In this document: positions 1 through 7,754 of the stretch, in pieces
How the letters are laid out: the number at the start of each line of letters is the position of its first letter
Numbering within the stretch: position 1 is the stretch's first letter
DNA from: Brachybacterium halotolerans
GTDB lineage: Bacteria > Actinomycetota > Actinomycetes > Actinomycetales > Dermabacteraceae
NCBI RefSeq assembly: GCF_016623465.1
Contig: NZ_JAEDAJ010000004.1
Location: 62,001-126,000, forward strand
Length of the DNA stretch: 64,000 nucleotides
Direction of reading: 5' to 3'
The notes under the pieces: model-generated
Database searches by the model: none
Told to the model about the DNA's origin: nothing
Seen by the model: only the letters and a program-made list of their open reading frames with translations
Translations under genes and position numbers: made by a program

Positions 1-750
1 GGGTTCGTGGAGTCCGGCCTGGTGGGCGGCGAGCATGTTGAGGACCCAGCTGCGCAGCTGCGCGACCGTCTCCTCGCGGTGCCGCGAGAGGGCGAGGACG
101 GGGCGACCCTCTCGGGCCTCGAGTCCGTCGGCAACCATCTGCTCGACGTCCACGCCCACGTGCGGGGCGAGATCGATCTTGTTGACCACGAGCAGATCCG
201 CCCGGCCTATGCCCGGGCCGCCCTTGCGCGCCACGTCCCCGCCGCCGGCGACGTCGAGCACGAAGAGCTGCGCGTCCACGAGCGCCGGCGAGAAGGTCGC
301 CGTGAGGTTGTCGCCGCCGGATTCGACGAGGACGACGTCCAGCGGGTCGAAATCGACCTCGAGCTGCTCGACCGCCGCGAGGTTCGCGGTGACGTCGTCG
401 CGGATGGCGGTGTGGGGGCACGCACCTGTCTCCACAGCGCGGATCCGCTCGGGGTCCAGCACCCCCGCGGAGCGCAGGAAGCGCGCGTCCTCATCGGTGA
501 AGATGTCGTTGGTGATCACGCCGAGCCGGATCTCCCGGGCGAGCGCGCGGCAGACCGTGGCGATGAGGGAGCTCTTGCCCGTGCCCACGGGCCCGGCGAC
601 TCCCAGGCGCAGTGCCCGACGGGCCGCGCCCGGCCGAGAGACGGTCGAGACGCTCGTGGGATCGACGGCCGAGGCGGGCGCGTCGGCGGACCTCCGCCCA
701 TCGGCGGACTCGGTCGTCACCGCGGGGACGATGGTGGTTGGTTCAGGCAC
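1..750 (-). CDS. ureG: Urease accessory GTPase UreG (3' end outside window)
   Basis: UreG is the GTPase that drives delivery of nickel to apo-urease together with UreF and UreD. Reading the minus strand from a GTG at 750 gives an unbroken frame to the window edge. After an unusually long, low-complexity lead of about 55 residues it shows the P-loop [10 protein letters not shown], then [24 protein letters not shown], the [12 protein letters not shown] stretch and the guanine-specificity motif [12 protein letters not shown], all typical of UreG. The GTG lies inside the last codons of ureF (8-base overlap), so the two are translationally coupled. About 250 codons are visible; the usual family length is near 200-230, so little can be missing at the C-terminus. 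ureD is not in the window and would be expected just beyond the left edge. Confidence 0.93.
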   Translation of the reverse strand, partial: MPEPTTIVPAVTTESADGRRSADAPASAVDPTSVSTVSRPGAARRALRLGVAGPVGTGKSSLIATVCRALAREIRLGVITNDIFTDEDARFLRSAGVLDPERIRAVETGACPHTAIRDDVTANLAAVEQLEVDFDPLDVVLVESGGDNLTATFSPALVDAQLFVLDVAGGGDVARKGGPGIGRADLLVVNKIDLAPHVGVDVEQMVADGLEAREGRPVLALSRHREETVAQLRSWVLNMLAAHQAGLHEP

Positions 751-1396
751 GGAAGAGCCTCCTGGGGAGCACGGACTGGTCCTCCGACCAGCCCTCGATC
801 TGGGGTGCGCCGGCACTCGGGAGGAGTGTCGGATCCTGCAGCGCCGCGAGGGCGTCGATGTGGGGCTCGAAGCGCGCGCAGGCCTCGAGCACGAGGGCCG
901 TGCCCTGCCGGGGATCGCCGGGTTCGAGTTTCAGAGCAGCGGCCACGACGGTCTGCGCGTCGTCGTAGGCCACGAGCCGCGCGAGGTCGCGCGGCCCGAG
1001 TCCCGCGATGGCGGCGATCGCGCCCAGGACCAGCGGCCGGGGCGAACCGGCGTCCGTCGACAGCGACCCGGGCCAGAGCCTATCGGCGAGACGGCGCAGC
1101 CCGTCGCCCAGCACCGCGGCGATCCGCCGCTGTGCCCGGCTCGGCGTGCGCGCCGCCCATTCCGCGTGCAGCGCGGCGAGCGGTTGATCGCGCTGGGCGA
1201 GGTGCCGGGCGAGGACGGCGGCACCCGCCTCCACCCGTGCCACGGTGTCCATGCGGGTGGCGAGGTACTCGCCGATGCGTCCGGGCGACAGGCCGCCCAG
1301 CAGGGCGGCCTCGAGGGCGTTGGAGGAGACGTGCGCGCCGATGGGCAGCCGGGAGTCGGCGAGCATCATCGCGAGCGTCGTGGACGGCACGTTCAT
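743..1396 (-). CDS. ureF: Urease accessory protein UreF
   Basis: UreF works with UreD and UreG in nickel insertion into urease. The protein is 217 residues, all-alpha, beginning [22 protein letters not shown]; the [13 protein letters not shown] motif near the N-terminus is characteristic of the family. I chose the ATG at 1396 because it lies 10 bases after the ureC stop; an upstream ATG at 1501 would extend the gene into ureC without family similarity. The product ends in LPRRLFRA and its stop overlaps the ureG start. No ureE lies between ureC and ureF, which is normal for actinobacterial urease clusters. Confidence 0.92.
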   Translation of the reverse strand: MNVPSTTLAMMLADSRLPIGAHVSSNALEAALLGGLSPGRIGEYLATRMDTVARVEAGAAVLARHLAQRDQPLAALHAEWAARTPSRAQRRIAAVLGDGLRRLADRLWPGSLSTDAGSPRPLVLGAIAAIAGLGPRDLARLVAYDDAQTVVAAALKLEPGDPRQGTALVLEACARFEPHIDALAALQDPTLLPSAGAPQIEGWSEDQSVLPRRLFRA

Positions 1397-1406
1397 CGTC
1401 GGGCGC

Positions 1407-3110
1407 TCAGAACATCTGGAAGAGCTGCGCCAGTGGCAGCTCCTCAGCGGGGTGCGGCTGGACCGTCTCGCCGTCGATGCTGATCTCGAAGGTGTCGGCA
1501 CGGACGTCGATCGCCGGCAGCGCAGTGTTGTTGCGCAGATCCGCCTTCGTCACCTCCCGCGTGGATGCAACGGGAAGCAGTTCGCGCGCCAGCCCCAGCT
1601 CCTCGCGCAGTCCGCTCTCGACGGCGGCGGGTGCGGCGAAGGACACGGACAAATGCGCCCCGATCGCGTCACCGAAGGCGCGGCGCTGAAGCACGGGCTG
1701 CGGCGTGGGGATGGAAGCGTTGGGATCACCGAGTGCCGCCCAGGCGATCATGCCGCCCTTGAGCACGAGCTCCGGACGCACCCCGAAGAACCTCGGGTCC
1801 CAGAGCACCAGGTCGGCGATCTTGCCCGGCTCCACGGACCCGATGTGCTCCTGCACGCCGTGCGCGATCGCCGGGTTGATCGTGTACTTCGCGACGTAGC
1901 GGCGGGCGCGCTCGTTGTCCGCCGGCAGGGTCTCGCCGAGCGATCCCCGGCGCTGCTTCATCACGTGCGCGACCTGCCAGGTGCGCGTGATCACCTCGCC
2001 GATGCGCCCCATGGCCTGGGCGTCGGAGGACGTGATCGAGAGGGCGCCCATGTCGTGCAGGATGTCCTCCGCCGCGATCGTGGTGGCGCGGATGCGGGAT
2101 TCGGCGAAGGCCAGGTCCTCGGGAACGGAGGGCTTGAGGTGGTGGCACACCATGAGCATGTCGAGGTGCTCGGCGACCGTGTTCACGGTATGCGGCAGGG
2201 TGGGGTTGGTGGATCCCGGGAGCACGTGGGGCAGGGAGGCGATCTCGAGGATGTCGGGGGCGTGACCGCCGCCGGCGCCCTCGATGTGGAAGGCGTGGAT
2301 GGTGCGGCCGCCGATCGCGCCGATGGTGGACTGCACGAATCCTGCTTCGTTGAGCGAGTCCGAGTGCAGCGCGACCTGCAGGCCGTGGGCCTCGGCGGCG
2401 CGCAGGGAGGCGTCGATGGCGGCGGGTGTGGCGCCCCAGTCCTCGTGGACCTTGAAGCCCGCGGCGCCGCCGAGCGCCTGCTCGGCGAGCGCCTGGTCGC
2501 TGACGGTGTTGCCCTTTCCCAGCAGCAGGACGTTCACCGGCAGCGCGTCGAGCGCCTGGTGCATGCGGCCCAGATGCCACGCGCCGGGGGCGACCGTGGT
2601 GGCGCGGGACCCCTCAGAGGGCCCCGTCCCGCCGCCGCCGACGGTGGTGATGCCGGTGGCGAGCGCCTCGTGGATCTGGGAGGGCGAGAGCAGGTGGACG
2701 TGTGTGTCGAAGGCGCCGGCGGTGAGGATCCGCCCCTCCCCCGCGATGACGTCGGTGGAGGGACCGATCTGCAGCCGGGGATGGATGCCGTCCTGGACAT
2801 CGGGGTTGCCGGCCTTGCCGAGAGCGACGATACGGCCGTCGCGCAGACCGACGTCGGCCCGGACCACGCCCCACCAGTCCAGGACGATCGCGTTGGTGAT
2901 GACGGTGTCCAGGGCCCCCTGGGCACGGGTGGCGGTGCCCTGCGCCATGGACTCGCGGATCGACTTGCCGCCGCCGAACACCGCCTCCTCGCCCCCGAAG
3001 GTGCGGTCCTGCTCGATCTCGATCCACAGGTCCGTGTCGCCCAGGCGCACCTGGTCGCCGGTGGTGGGGCCGTAGAGGGCCGCGTAGCGCTCCGCGCCGA
3101 TCCGGACCAT
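1407..3110 (-). CDS. ureC: Urease alpha subunit
   Basis: Catalytic subunit of urease, which hydrolyses urea to ammonia and carbamate in the cytoplasm. The 567-residue length is standard. All active-site residues sit at the canonical numbers: nickel ligands His137 and His139 (DTHVH), the carbamylated bridging Lys220 with His222 (GFKVHEDWG), His249 (HSD), His275 ([13 protein letters not shown]), the mobile-flap Cys322 and His323 (VCHHL) and Asp363 (SSDAQAMGR). The protein is therefore expected to be active. Its ATG shares one base with the ureB stop (TGATG), so the subunits are made in coupled fashion. Confidence 0.98.
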   Translation of the reverse strand: MVRIGAERYAALYGPTTGDQVRLGDTDLWIEIEQDRTFGGEEAVFGGGKSIRESMAQGTATRAQGALDTVITNAIVLDWWGVVRADVGLRDGRIVALGKAGNPDVQDGIHPRLQIGPSTDVIAGEGRILTAGAFDTHVHLLSPSQIHEALATGITTVGGGGTGPSEGSRATTVAPGAWHLGRMHQALDALPVNVLLLGKGNTVSDQALAEQALGGAAGFKVHEDWGATPAAIDASLRAAEAHGLQVALHSDSLNEAGFVQSTIGAIGGRTIHAFHIEGAGGGHAPDILEIASLPHVLPGSTNPTLPHTVNTVAEHLDMLMVCHHLKPSVPEDLAFAESRIRATTIAAEDILHDMGALSITSSDAQAMGRIGEVITRTWQVAHVMKQRRGSLGETLPADNERARRYVAKYTINPAIAHGVQEHIGSVEPGKIADLVLWDPRFFGVRPELVLKGGMIAWAALGDPNASIPTPQPVLQRRAFGDAIGAHLSVSFAAPAAVESGLREELGLARELLPVASTREVTKADLRNNTALPAIDVRADTFEISIDGETVQPHPAEELPLAQLFQMF

Positions 3111-3493
3111 CAGCGCGCCCCCGGCAGCAGCGCGCCGTCCGTGCCGTCGCGGCGGATCTGCAGTCCGGGCACCCGGCCCAGGCCCCCGAACCGCACGATC
3201 GCCACCCGTCGGGACGCCCCGGGCTCGAAACGCAGGGACGTACCCGGCGGCACGTCCAGTCGGAACCCGCGGGCGTGCTCGCGGTCGAAGGCGAGCGCCG
3301 CGTTCACATCCGGCAGATGGATGTGGGAGCCGATCTGCACGGGCCTGTCGCCGGTGTTCTCCATGACCAGCTCACGCTGGTCCGCCGGGTCCGAGCGGGC
3401 GTTGAGGTCACGGTGACCGGGGCGGACACGGATCGCACCGGGCGCGGACGTGCGGTCCGGCGCGGGATCGGTGCCGGGGTGCTGCGGGGCCAT
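3110..3493 (-). CDS. ureB: Urease beta subunit
   Basis: Small structural subunit of the urease (alpha-beta-gamma) trimer. It has 127 residues; the core reads [12 protein letters not shown], then [17 protein letters not shown] and [20 protein letters not shown], the hallmark stretch of UreB, followed by a beta-rich end with [18 protein letters not shown]. An N-terminal extension of about 20 Pro/Asp-rich residues precedes the core. The ATG at 3493 has a strong AAGGAGC ribosome site and follows the ureA stop by 9 bases. Confidence 0.96.
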   Translation of the reverse strand: MAPQHPGTDPAPDRTSAPGAIRVRPGHRDLNARSDPADQRELVMENTGDRPVQIGSHIHLPDVNAALAFDREHARGFRLDVPPGTSLRFEPGASRRVAIVRFGGLGRVPGLQIRRDGTDGALLPGAR

Positions 3494-3502
3494 CGTGCTC
3501 CT

Positions 3503-3805
3503 TCAGGCGATCGGATGGTGGAGGGTGACGAGCTTGCGGCCGTCGGGGAACGTGGCCTCGACCTGCACGTCGGAGACCATCTCGGCGACGCCGTCCATCA
3601 CCTGGTCGCGGGTGAGCACCTCGCGCCCGGCGACCATGAGCTCCTCGACGCCGGCGCCGTCTCGCGCCCGCTCGATCACCCAGCAGGACAGCAGCGCGAT
3701 CGTCTCGGGATGGTTCAGCCGCACGCCGCGCTCGAGGCGGTCGCGCGCGACCATCCCGGCGGTGGCCAGCAGCAGTTTCTCGGTGTCTGCCGGGGTGAAT
3801 CGCAC
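3503..3805 (-). CDS. ureA: Urease gamma subunit
   Basis: Smallest structural subunit of urease, 100 residues, with the family patterns [21 protein letters not shown] and the C-terminal [20 protein letters not shown]. The start is a GTG at 3805, six bases beyond the stop of the NCS1 permease gene; the GAGG ribosome site overlaps that stop, so ureA is probably translationally coupled to the transporter. It opens the order ureA-ureB-ureC-ureF-ureG on the minus strand. Confidence 0.96.
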   Translation of the reverse strand: MRFTPADTEKLLLATAGMVARDRLERGVRLNHPETIALLSCWVIERARDGAGVEELMVAGREVLTRDQVMDGVAEMVSDVQVEATFPDGRKLVTLHHPIA

Positions 3806-3811
3806 GGCGCC

Positions 3812-5500
3812 TCAGTCCCGGGGCAGGACGTGCCTGCCGCTGCGGTCAGTGGTGAGCGCGAGGGAGCTGAGGTACTGCGTCTCGCCGTCGGGCCCCGGGA
3901 CGGCCGAGGCGATCATGTCGGGACGCTCGAAGTCGACACCGGTCACGTGGCAGGTAAGGGTCGCGCCCGACGGGTTCCCGTGCTCGTCGTACATGGGGAG
4001 GTCGATGCCGTCGTCGGTGCGTCGCAGGTAGTAGCGGCCCTGGGTCACGATGGCCATGAGCGGCGTCGCGATCACGGCGATGCCCACGGCGAACAGCGGC
4101 GAGAACGGCTGCACGGCGTCACCCAGGGCGCCGAAATAGATCGCGATCGAGATGCCGGCCGCCAGCAGGAGCGACACGATCCCCACGGGATTCCAGTCAT
4201 GGAGCATGCCTCGGCGGAACTCGGGCTTCTTCGGCGACAGGCGGAGCAGGTGCTTGTTGATGACGATGTCCGCGGCGACCACGCAGATCCAGCTCATCGC
4301 GACGTTCGCGTAGAAGCTGAGGATCGCGTTGAGGAAGTCGAACATGTTCGCCTCCATCAGGACCAGGGCGATGCCGAGGTTCACGGCGAGGAAGACCAGA
4401 CGGCCCGGGTACCGCTTGGTCAGGCGCGTGAAGGAGTTCGTCCAGGCCAGGGAGCCGGAGTAGGCGTTGGTGACGTTGATCTTGATCTGCGAGATCACCA
4501 CCAGGACCACCGCGAGCAGCAGCGCGAGCCAGGCCGGCATGAGCTGCTCGTAGGTGACGAGGAACTGCTGGACGGGCTCGTTGGCGAAGTCGCGAGCGCC
4601 GGGGATGGTCGCCACCAGGTACACGGCGAGGAACATGCCGAGGATCTGCTTGGTCGCACCGAACAGGACCCACCCGGGCCCGCCCAGGATGGTCGCCGCC
4701 CACCAGGAGCGGCGGTTCTCCGGTGTGCGCGGGGGCATGAAGCGCAGGTAGTCGATCTGCTCCGCGATCTGCGCGATCAGCGACAGGCACACGCCGGCGG
4801 CGAGCATGGCCGAGGCGAAGTTGACGCCCTCGCCCGACTCTCCCGTCCACGACAGGAAGGTCTCGACCGAGTCCGGGTGGGAGATCACGAGGTAGGCGAC
4901 CGGGATGACCATCAGGACGAGCCAGACGGGGGTGGTGGCGACCTGGAGCTTCGCCAGGCCCTTCATCCCGTAGATCACCAGAGGGAAGATGATGAGCGTC
5001 GAGATCAGGTAACCCATCCACCGGGGGATGCCCAGCCCGAGGTACAGGCCCTGGGCCATGATCGACCCCTCGGTGGCGAAGAAGATGAAGGTGAACGACG
5101 CGAAGATGACGTTCGTGATCACCGAGCCGTAGTAGCCGAAACCGCTGCCGCGGGTGATGAGGTCCAGGTCCAGGTTGTAGCGCGCCGCGTAGTAGGCCAG
5201 CGGGAAGCCGCTGAGAAAGATGATGGCCGCGGCGACGAGGATGCCGATGATGCCGTTCACCGTGCCGTGGGTGAGACCGATGTTCGCGCCGATCGAGAAG
5301 TCGGCGAGGTAGGCGATACCGCCGAGCGCGCTGGTGGCGACCACGGCGGGCTTCCAGCGTCGATAGGACCGGGGCGCGAAGCGCAGCGTGTAGTCCTCGA
5401 GGCTCTCGGCCGTCGCCGCCTTCGCGTCGGTGGCGTTCCGTGCGGTCCGAGGAGGCGTCGGAGGGGCGACGGGCGGCGGGGCTGGCGCTTCGAGGCTCAT
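3812..5500 (-). CDS. NCS1-family nucleobase/urea-type permease
   Basis: Polytopic membrane transporter of the nucleobase:cation symporter-1 family (562 residues, about 12 hydrophobic segments). Family features include LADFSIGANIG in helix 1, the GFGYYGSVITNVIFASF stretch, and the SQIKINVTNAYSGSLAWTN motif typical of NCS1 helix 8, followed by VVAADIVINKHL. A hydrophilic C-terminal domain of about 75 residues (from TQGRYYLRRTDDG) is longer than in cytosine permeases. The gene is first in the urease transcription unit, with a 6-base gap to ureA. From position I infer that it brings in urea or a purine/allantoin breakdown product that yields urea; the sequence alone does not fix the substrate. 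The ATG at 5500 has a GGGAGACC ribosome site. Confidence 0.85.
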   Translation of the reverse strand: MSLEAPAPPPVAPPTPPRTARNATDAKAATAESLEDYTLRFAPRSYRRWKPAVVATSALGGIAYLADFSIGANIGLTHGTVNGIIGILVAAAIIFLSGFPLAYYAARYNLDLDLITRGSGFGYYGSVITNVIFASFTFIFFATEGSIMAQGLYLGLGIPRWMGYLISTLIIFPLVIYGMKGLAKLQVATTPVWLVLMVIPVAYLVISHPDSVETFLSWTGESGEGVNFASAMLAAGVCLSLIAQIAEQIDYLRFMPPRTPENRRSWWAATILGGPGWVLFGATKQILGMFLAVYLVATIPGARDFANEPVQQFLVTYEQLMPAWLALLLAVVLVVISQIKINVTNAYSGSLAWTNSFTRLTKRYPGRLVFLAVNLGIALVLMEANMFDFLNAILSFYANVAMSWICVVAADIVINKHLLRLSPKKPEFRRGMLHDWNPVGIVSLLLAAGISIAIYFGALGDAVQPFSPLFAVGIAVIATPLMAIVTQGRYYLRRTDDGIDLPMYDEHGNPSGATLTCHVTGVDFERPDMIASAVPGPDGETQYLSSLALTTDRSGRHVLPRD

Positions 5501-5695
5501 GAGGTCTCCCGGTCGGAAGCTGTGGGGCAGGGAACATCGGGAACGTATGGATCCGACGCCCGCAGGGCCTCACGCGGCGACCGTCGTTACCGGTTCGTGA
5601 CCCGCGGTCCCAGGAACTGAGCGCCGACGAACACGACGCAGCCGCGCTGCACACCGGACCACAGGCGCGCTGCGAGCAGGGCCTAAGGTGACCTC

Positions 5696-6403
5696 ATGCC
5701 CCGCCCCACCGACGCTCCACCGATCACCGCCGCGCACACCGGCGCGGAATCGCGCGCGAAGAGTGCTCGCGGGGAGGACCCCTCGAGCTCGAGCCCGCCG
5801 CCGATCGACGCCGTCATCCCCCATCGACCCACGGAGGACGTGCTCGGCGTCGTCACGGGCACGTTCCTCGCCTCGCTCGGGCTCTACCTCCTCCAGAGCG
5901 CGGGCGCGGTCACCGGCGGCACGGCGGGGCTCGCGCTGCTGCTGACGCACGCGCTCTCCACGCCCTTCGCCGTGCTGTTCCTGCTCGTGAACCTGCCCTT
6001 CTTCGTCCTCGCCCTGTGGAAGAAGCGGTGGGCTTTCACGCTCAAGACGCTCGTGTGCGTGGGCCTGATCTCCCTGTTCAGCCTCATCCACCCGCGCTAC
6101 CTGCCCGTGCATGACGTGCCGCTGCCGTACGCCGTGATCGGCGGGAACCTGCTGGTCGGAGTCGGCCTGCTCATCATCTTCCGCCACGGGGCGAGCCTGG
6201 GCGGCTTCAACATCCTCGCGCTGATCCTGCAGGAGCGCGCGGGGCTGCGCGCCGGCTACGTGCAGATGGCCATGGACGTCACCGTGATCCTGCTGTCCCT
6301 GCTGGTGCTCGACGTGCCACGGGTGCTGCTCTCGGCCGTCGGCGGCATGATCCTCAACGTGGTGCTCGCGCTGAACCACCGCCCGGAGCGGTACCGGGCG
6401 TGA
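5696..6403 (+). CDS. YitT-family membrane protein
   Basis: Integral membrane protein of 235 residues with about 5-6 helices, related to the YitT/DUF161 family, whose function is unknown (members are often guessed to be transporters). Seen here: a disordered Pro/Ser-rich N-terminus of 45 residues, then FLASLGLYLLQSAGAVTGGTAGLALLL, which carries the conserved glycine-rich GGTAGLAL motif, and FRHGASLGGFNILALILQ, a repeat of the same pattern later in the chain. The start ATG at 5696 has an AAGGTG sequence upstream; the same bases (TAAGGT) could instead be a -10 element for a leaderless message. It converges with the tautomerase gene, 14 bases apart. Confidence 0.8.
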   Translation: MPRPTDAPPITAAHTGAESRAKSARGEDPSSSSPPPIDAVIPHRPTEDVLGVVTGTFLASLGLYLLQSAGAVTGGTAGLALLLTHALSTPFAVLFLLVNLPFFVLALWKKRWAFTLKTLVCVGLISLFSLIHPRYLPVHDVPLPYAVIGGNLLVGVGLLIIFRHGASLGGFNILALILQERAGLRAGYVQMAMDVTVILLSLLVLDVPRVLLSAVGGMILNVVLALNHRPERYRA

Positions 6404-6417
6404 GGCGGGCGGCGCGA

Positions 6418-6627
6418 TCAGCCGTGCTGCATCCTGTCCCGCAGGAGCTCGCCGCCCACGGAGTACTTCGCGTCGGAGACCTCGCGGATCAGCACGTGCA
6501 CGGACTCCGCGGGGGCGCCGGTGCTGGTGACGATGGTGTCGGTGATCCCCGCGGCGATCTTCTGGTACTGCTCCTGGCGGTCGCCGAACATGAGCTCGGG
6601 GACGATGTCGAGATGGACGATCGGCAT
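6418..6627 (-). CDS. 4-oxalocrotonate tautomerase-family protein
   Basis: Small enzyme of 69 residues. After removal of the initiator Met the chain starts with proline (PIVHLDIVPEL), the catalytic base of the tautomerase superfamily, and continues with the usual QYQKIAAGITDTIV helix and VHVLIREVSDAKYSVGGELL. Members tautomerise 2-hydroxymuconate-type acids or related small keto-enols and work as hexamers. It is divergent from an HxlR-type regulator 102 bases away, which probably controls it. The substrate cannot be told from the sequence. Confidence 0.85.
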   Translation of the reverse strand: MPIVHLDIVPELMFGDRQEQYQKIAAGITDTIVTSTGAPAESVHVLIREVSDAKYSVGGELLRDRMQHG

Positions 6628-6729
6628 GATGCCTCCTGGCGGTCGGGTGCTGTGTGCACCAGACTGCGCGGAGAACGCGGAACGCGGAAGACGGCACTTT
6701 GTTCTCAGGTACCGACCTCGAGGTAGGAC

Positions 6730-7062
6730 ATGGACGATTCAGGAGCACCCGGCGCGGACTACTGCGGGCAGACGGTCCGCACGACGATCGGCATGATCGG
6801 CGGGAAGTGGACGATGCTCATCCTGTTCGAGCTGCTGCAGAGCGAGTGGCGCTATGCGGACCTGCAGCGCCGGGTCGACGGGATCTCGCAGAAGGTGCTG
6901 TCCGAGGAGCTCAAGCGCCTCGTGGCCGAAGGGCTCGTGGCGCGCGACGTCGTCCCCACGACTCCGCCGCAGGTCACCTACAGCATCACTGAGCACGGTC
7001 GGAGCCTGGACTCGGTGTTCGCGGCGCTCCACGAGTGGGGGCACGGGCACCACGACACATGA
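6730..7062 (+). CDS. HxlR-family (DUF24) transcriptional regulator
   Basis: Winged-helix DNA-binding protein of 110 residues with the family signature IGMIGGKWTMLILFELL, then RYADLQRRVDGISQKVLSEELKRLVAEGLV (recognition helix and wing). Cys12 just ahead of the helix (DYCGQTV) matches the conserved N-terminal cysteine of this family, which in some members (such as HypR and YodB of Bacillus subtilis) senses aldehydes, quinones or hypochlorite. Start ATG at 6730 follows a GAGGTAGG ribosome site. Transcribed away from the tautomerase, so a shared divergent promoter is likely; I infer an electrophile-responsive pair. Confidence 0.88.
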   Translation: MDDSGAPGADYCGQTVRTTIGMIGGKWTMLILFELLQSEWRYADLQRRVDGISQKVLSEELKRLVAEGLVARDVVPTTPPQVTYSITEHGRSLDSVFAALHEWGHGHHDT

Positions 7063-7074
7063 CCGAGGCGCCCC

Positions 7075-7265
7075 TCACGCGCCGCGATGCGCGGGAGCGA
7101 GGGCGACGTCGGCGGCCGCGAGGAGCACCTCGGACTCGACCTGCGTGAGGGAATCGACGGCGGGCATCGCACGCTGCAGGGAGAGTCCGTCGAGCACCGT
7201 GCCGAGGAAGCGCGCGCAGCGCGGGATGTCCTCTGCGGGGATCGCGCATTCCTCGGCGAGCGCGC
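7075..7265 (-). pseudogene. TetR-family regulator, C-terminal remnant
   Basis: On the minus strand a frame ending at 7075 reads LAEECAIPAEDIPRCARFLG and TVLDGLSLQRAMPAVDSLTQ, which looks like the ligand-domain end of a TetR regulator. No helix-turn-helix precedes it: upstream of about 7265 the same frame loses all family character, and on the opposite strand another truncated gene begins. I read this as the surviving 3' third of a regulator gene whose 5' part was deleted. Similarity was judged by eye, so the family call is tentative. Confidence 0.5.
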
Positions 7266-7270
7266 CCGCT

Positions 7271-7675
7271 GTGTTCCCGGTCGAGGGCGGAGCGATCGAG
7301 GTCGCGGTCAGCCAGTTCGGGCTCAAGCGCTGCCACCTGGTCACGGCCGACGGCGCCGAGCATCAGCTCTTCCCGGATCCGCGCTCGGCGGAGGGCCGTC
7401 GCGCCCGCTTCGAGCGACGACGTCCGGGGCTGAGCCGCCTGGTCGGCGCGATCTCGACCGTGGCGCTGCTGGTGGGCGTCGCCCTGCTGCTGCAGCAGAT
7501 CGCGGTGCCGGTGCTGCGCATCCCGCCGATCGCGGAGCGGATCGGGCACGTCGAGCCCCTCGTCGTCCTCCCGCTGTGGCTGAACATCACCCTGGGACTG
7601 ACCACGGCGGCTGCGAGCACGGAGCGGGCGCTGCGCCTGAGGTTCCACTGGCTTCTGGACGCGGCGGGGAACTGA
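7271..7675 (+). pseudogene. Membrane protein, 5'-truncated remnant
   Basis: The frame ending at 7675 reads AIEVAVSQFGLKRCHLVTAD, then PDPRSAEGRRARF, two hydrophobic segments (LVGAISTVALLVGVALLL and LPLWLNITLGLTTAAAST) and the end ERALRLRFHWLLDAAGN. This resembles a conserved actinobacterial membrane protein of unknown function normally around 180-200 residues; only about 134 remain. A GTG at 7271 could still start it, but I see no ribosome site, and the upstream bases belong to the truncated TetR gene on the other strand. A single deletion joining two formerly divergent genes would explain both remnants. A short but functional gene from 7271 is the alternative. Confidence 0.5.
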
Positions 7676-7754
7676 TCACCCGGGATGCGTTCGTGATCAG
7701 CTCCGGATCTCTCACAGCGGTCAGGAGTCGGCGAGAGCTCCCGGAGGTCCCGAT

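Noticed and set aside
1245-3416. 723-codon open frame on the plus strand across the urease genes
   Set aside because: It mirrors ureC/ureB, whose active-site residues are all in place; the plus-strand product is a repetitive Gly/Arg/Asp/His-rich mix typical of antisense frames in GC-rich DNA.
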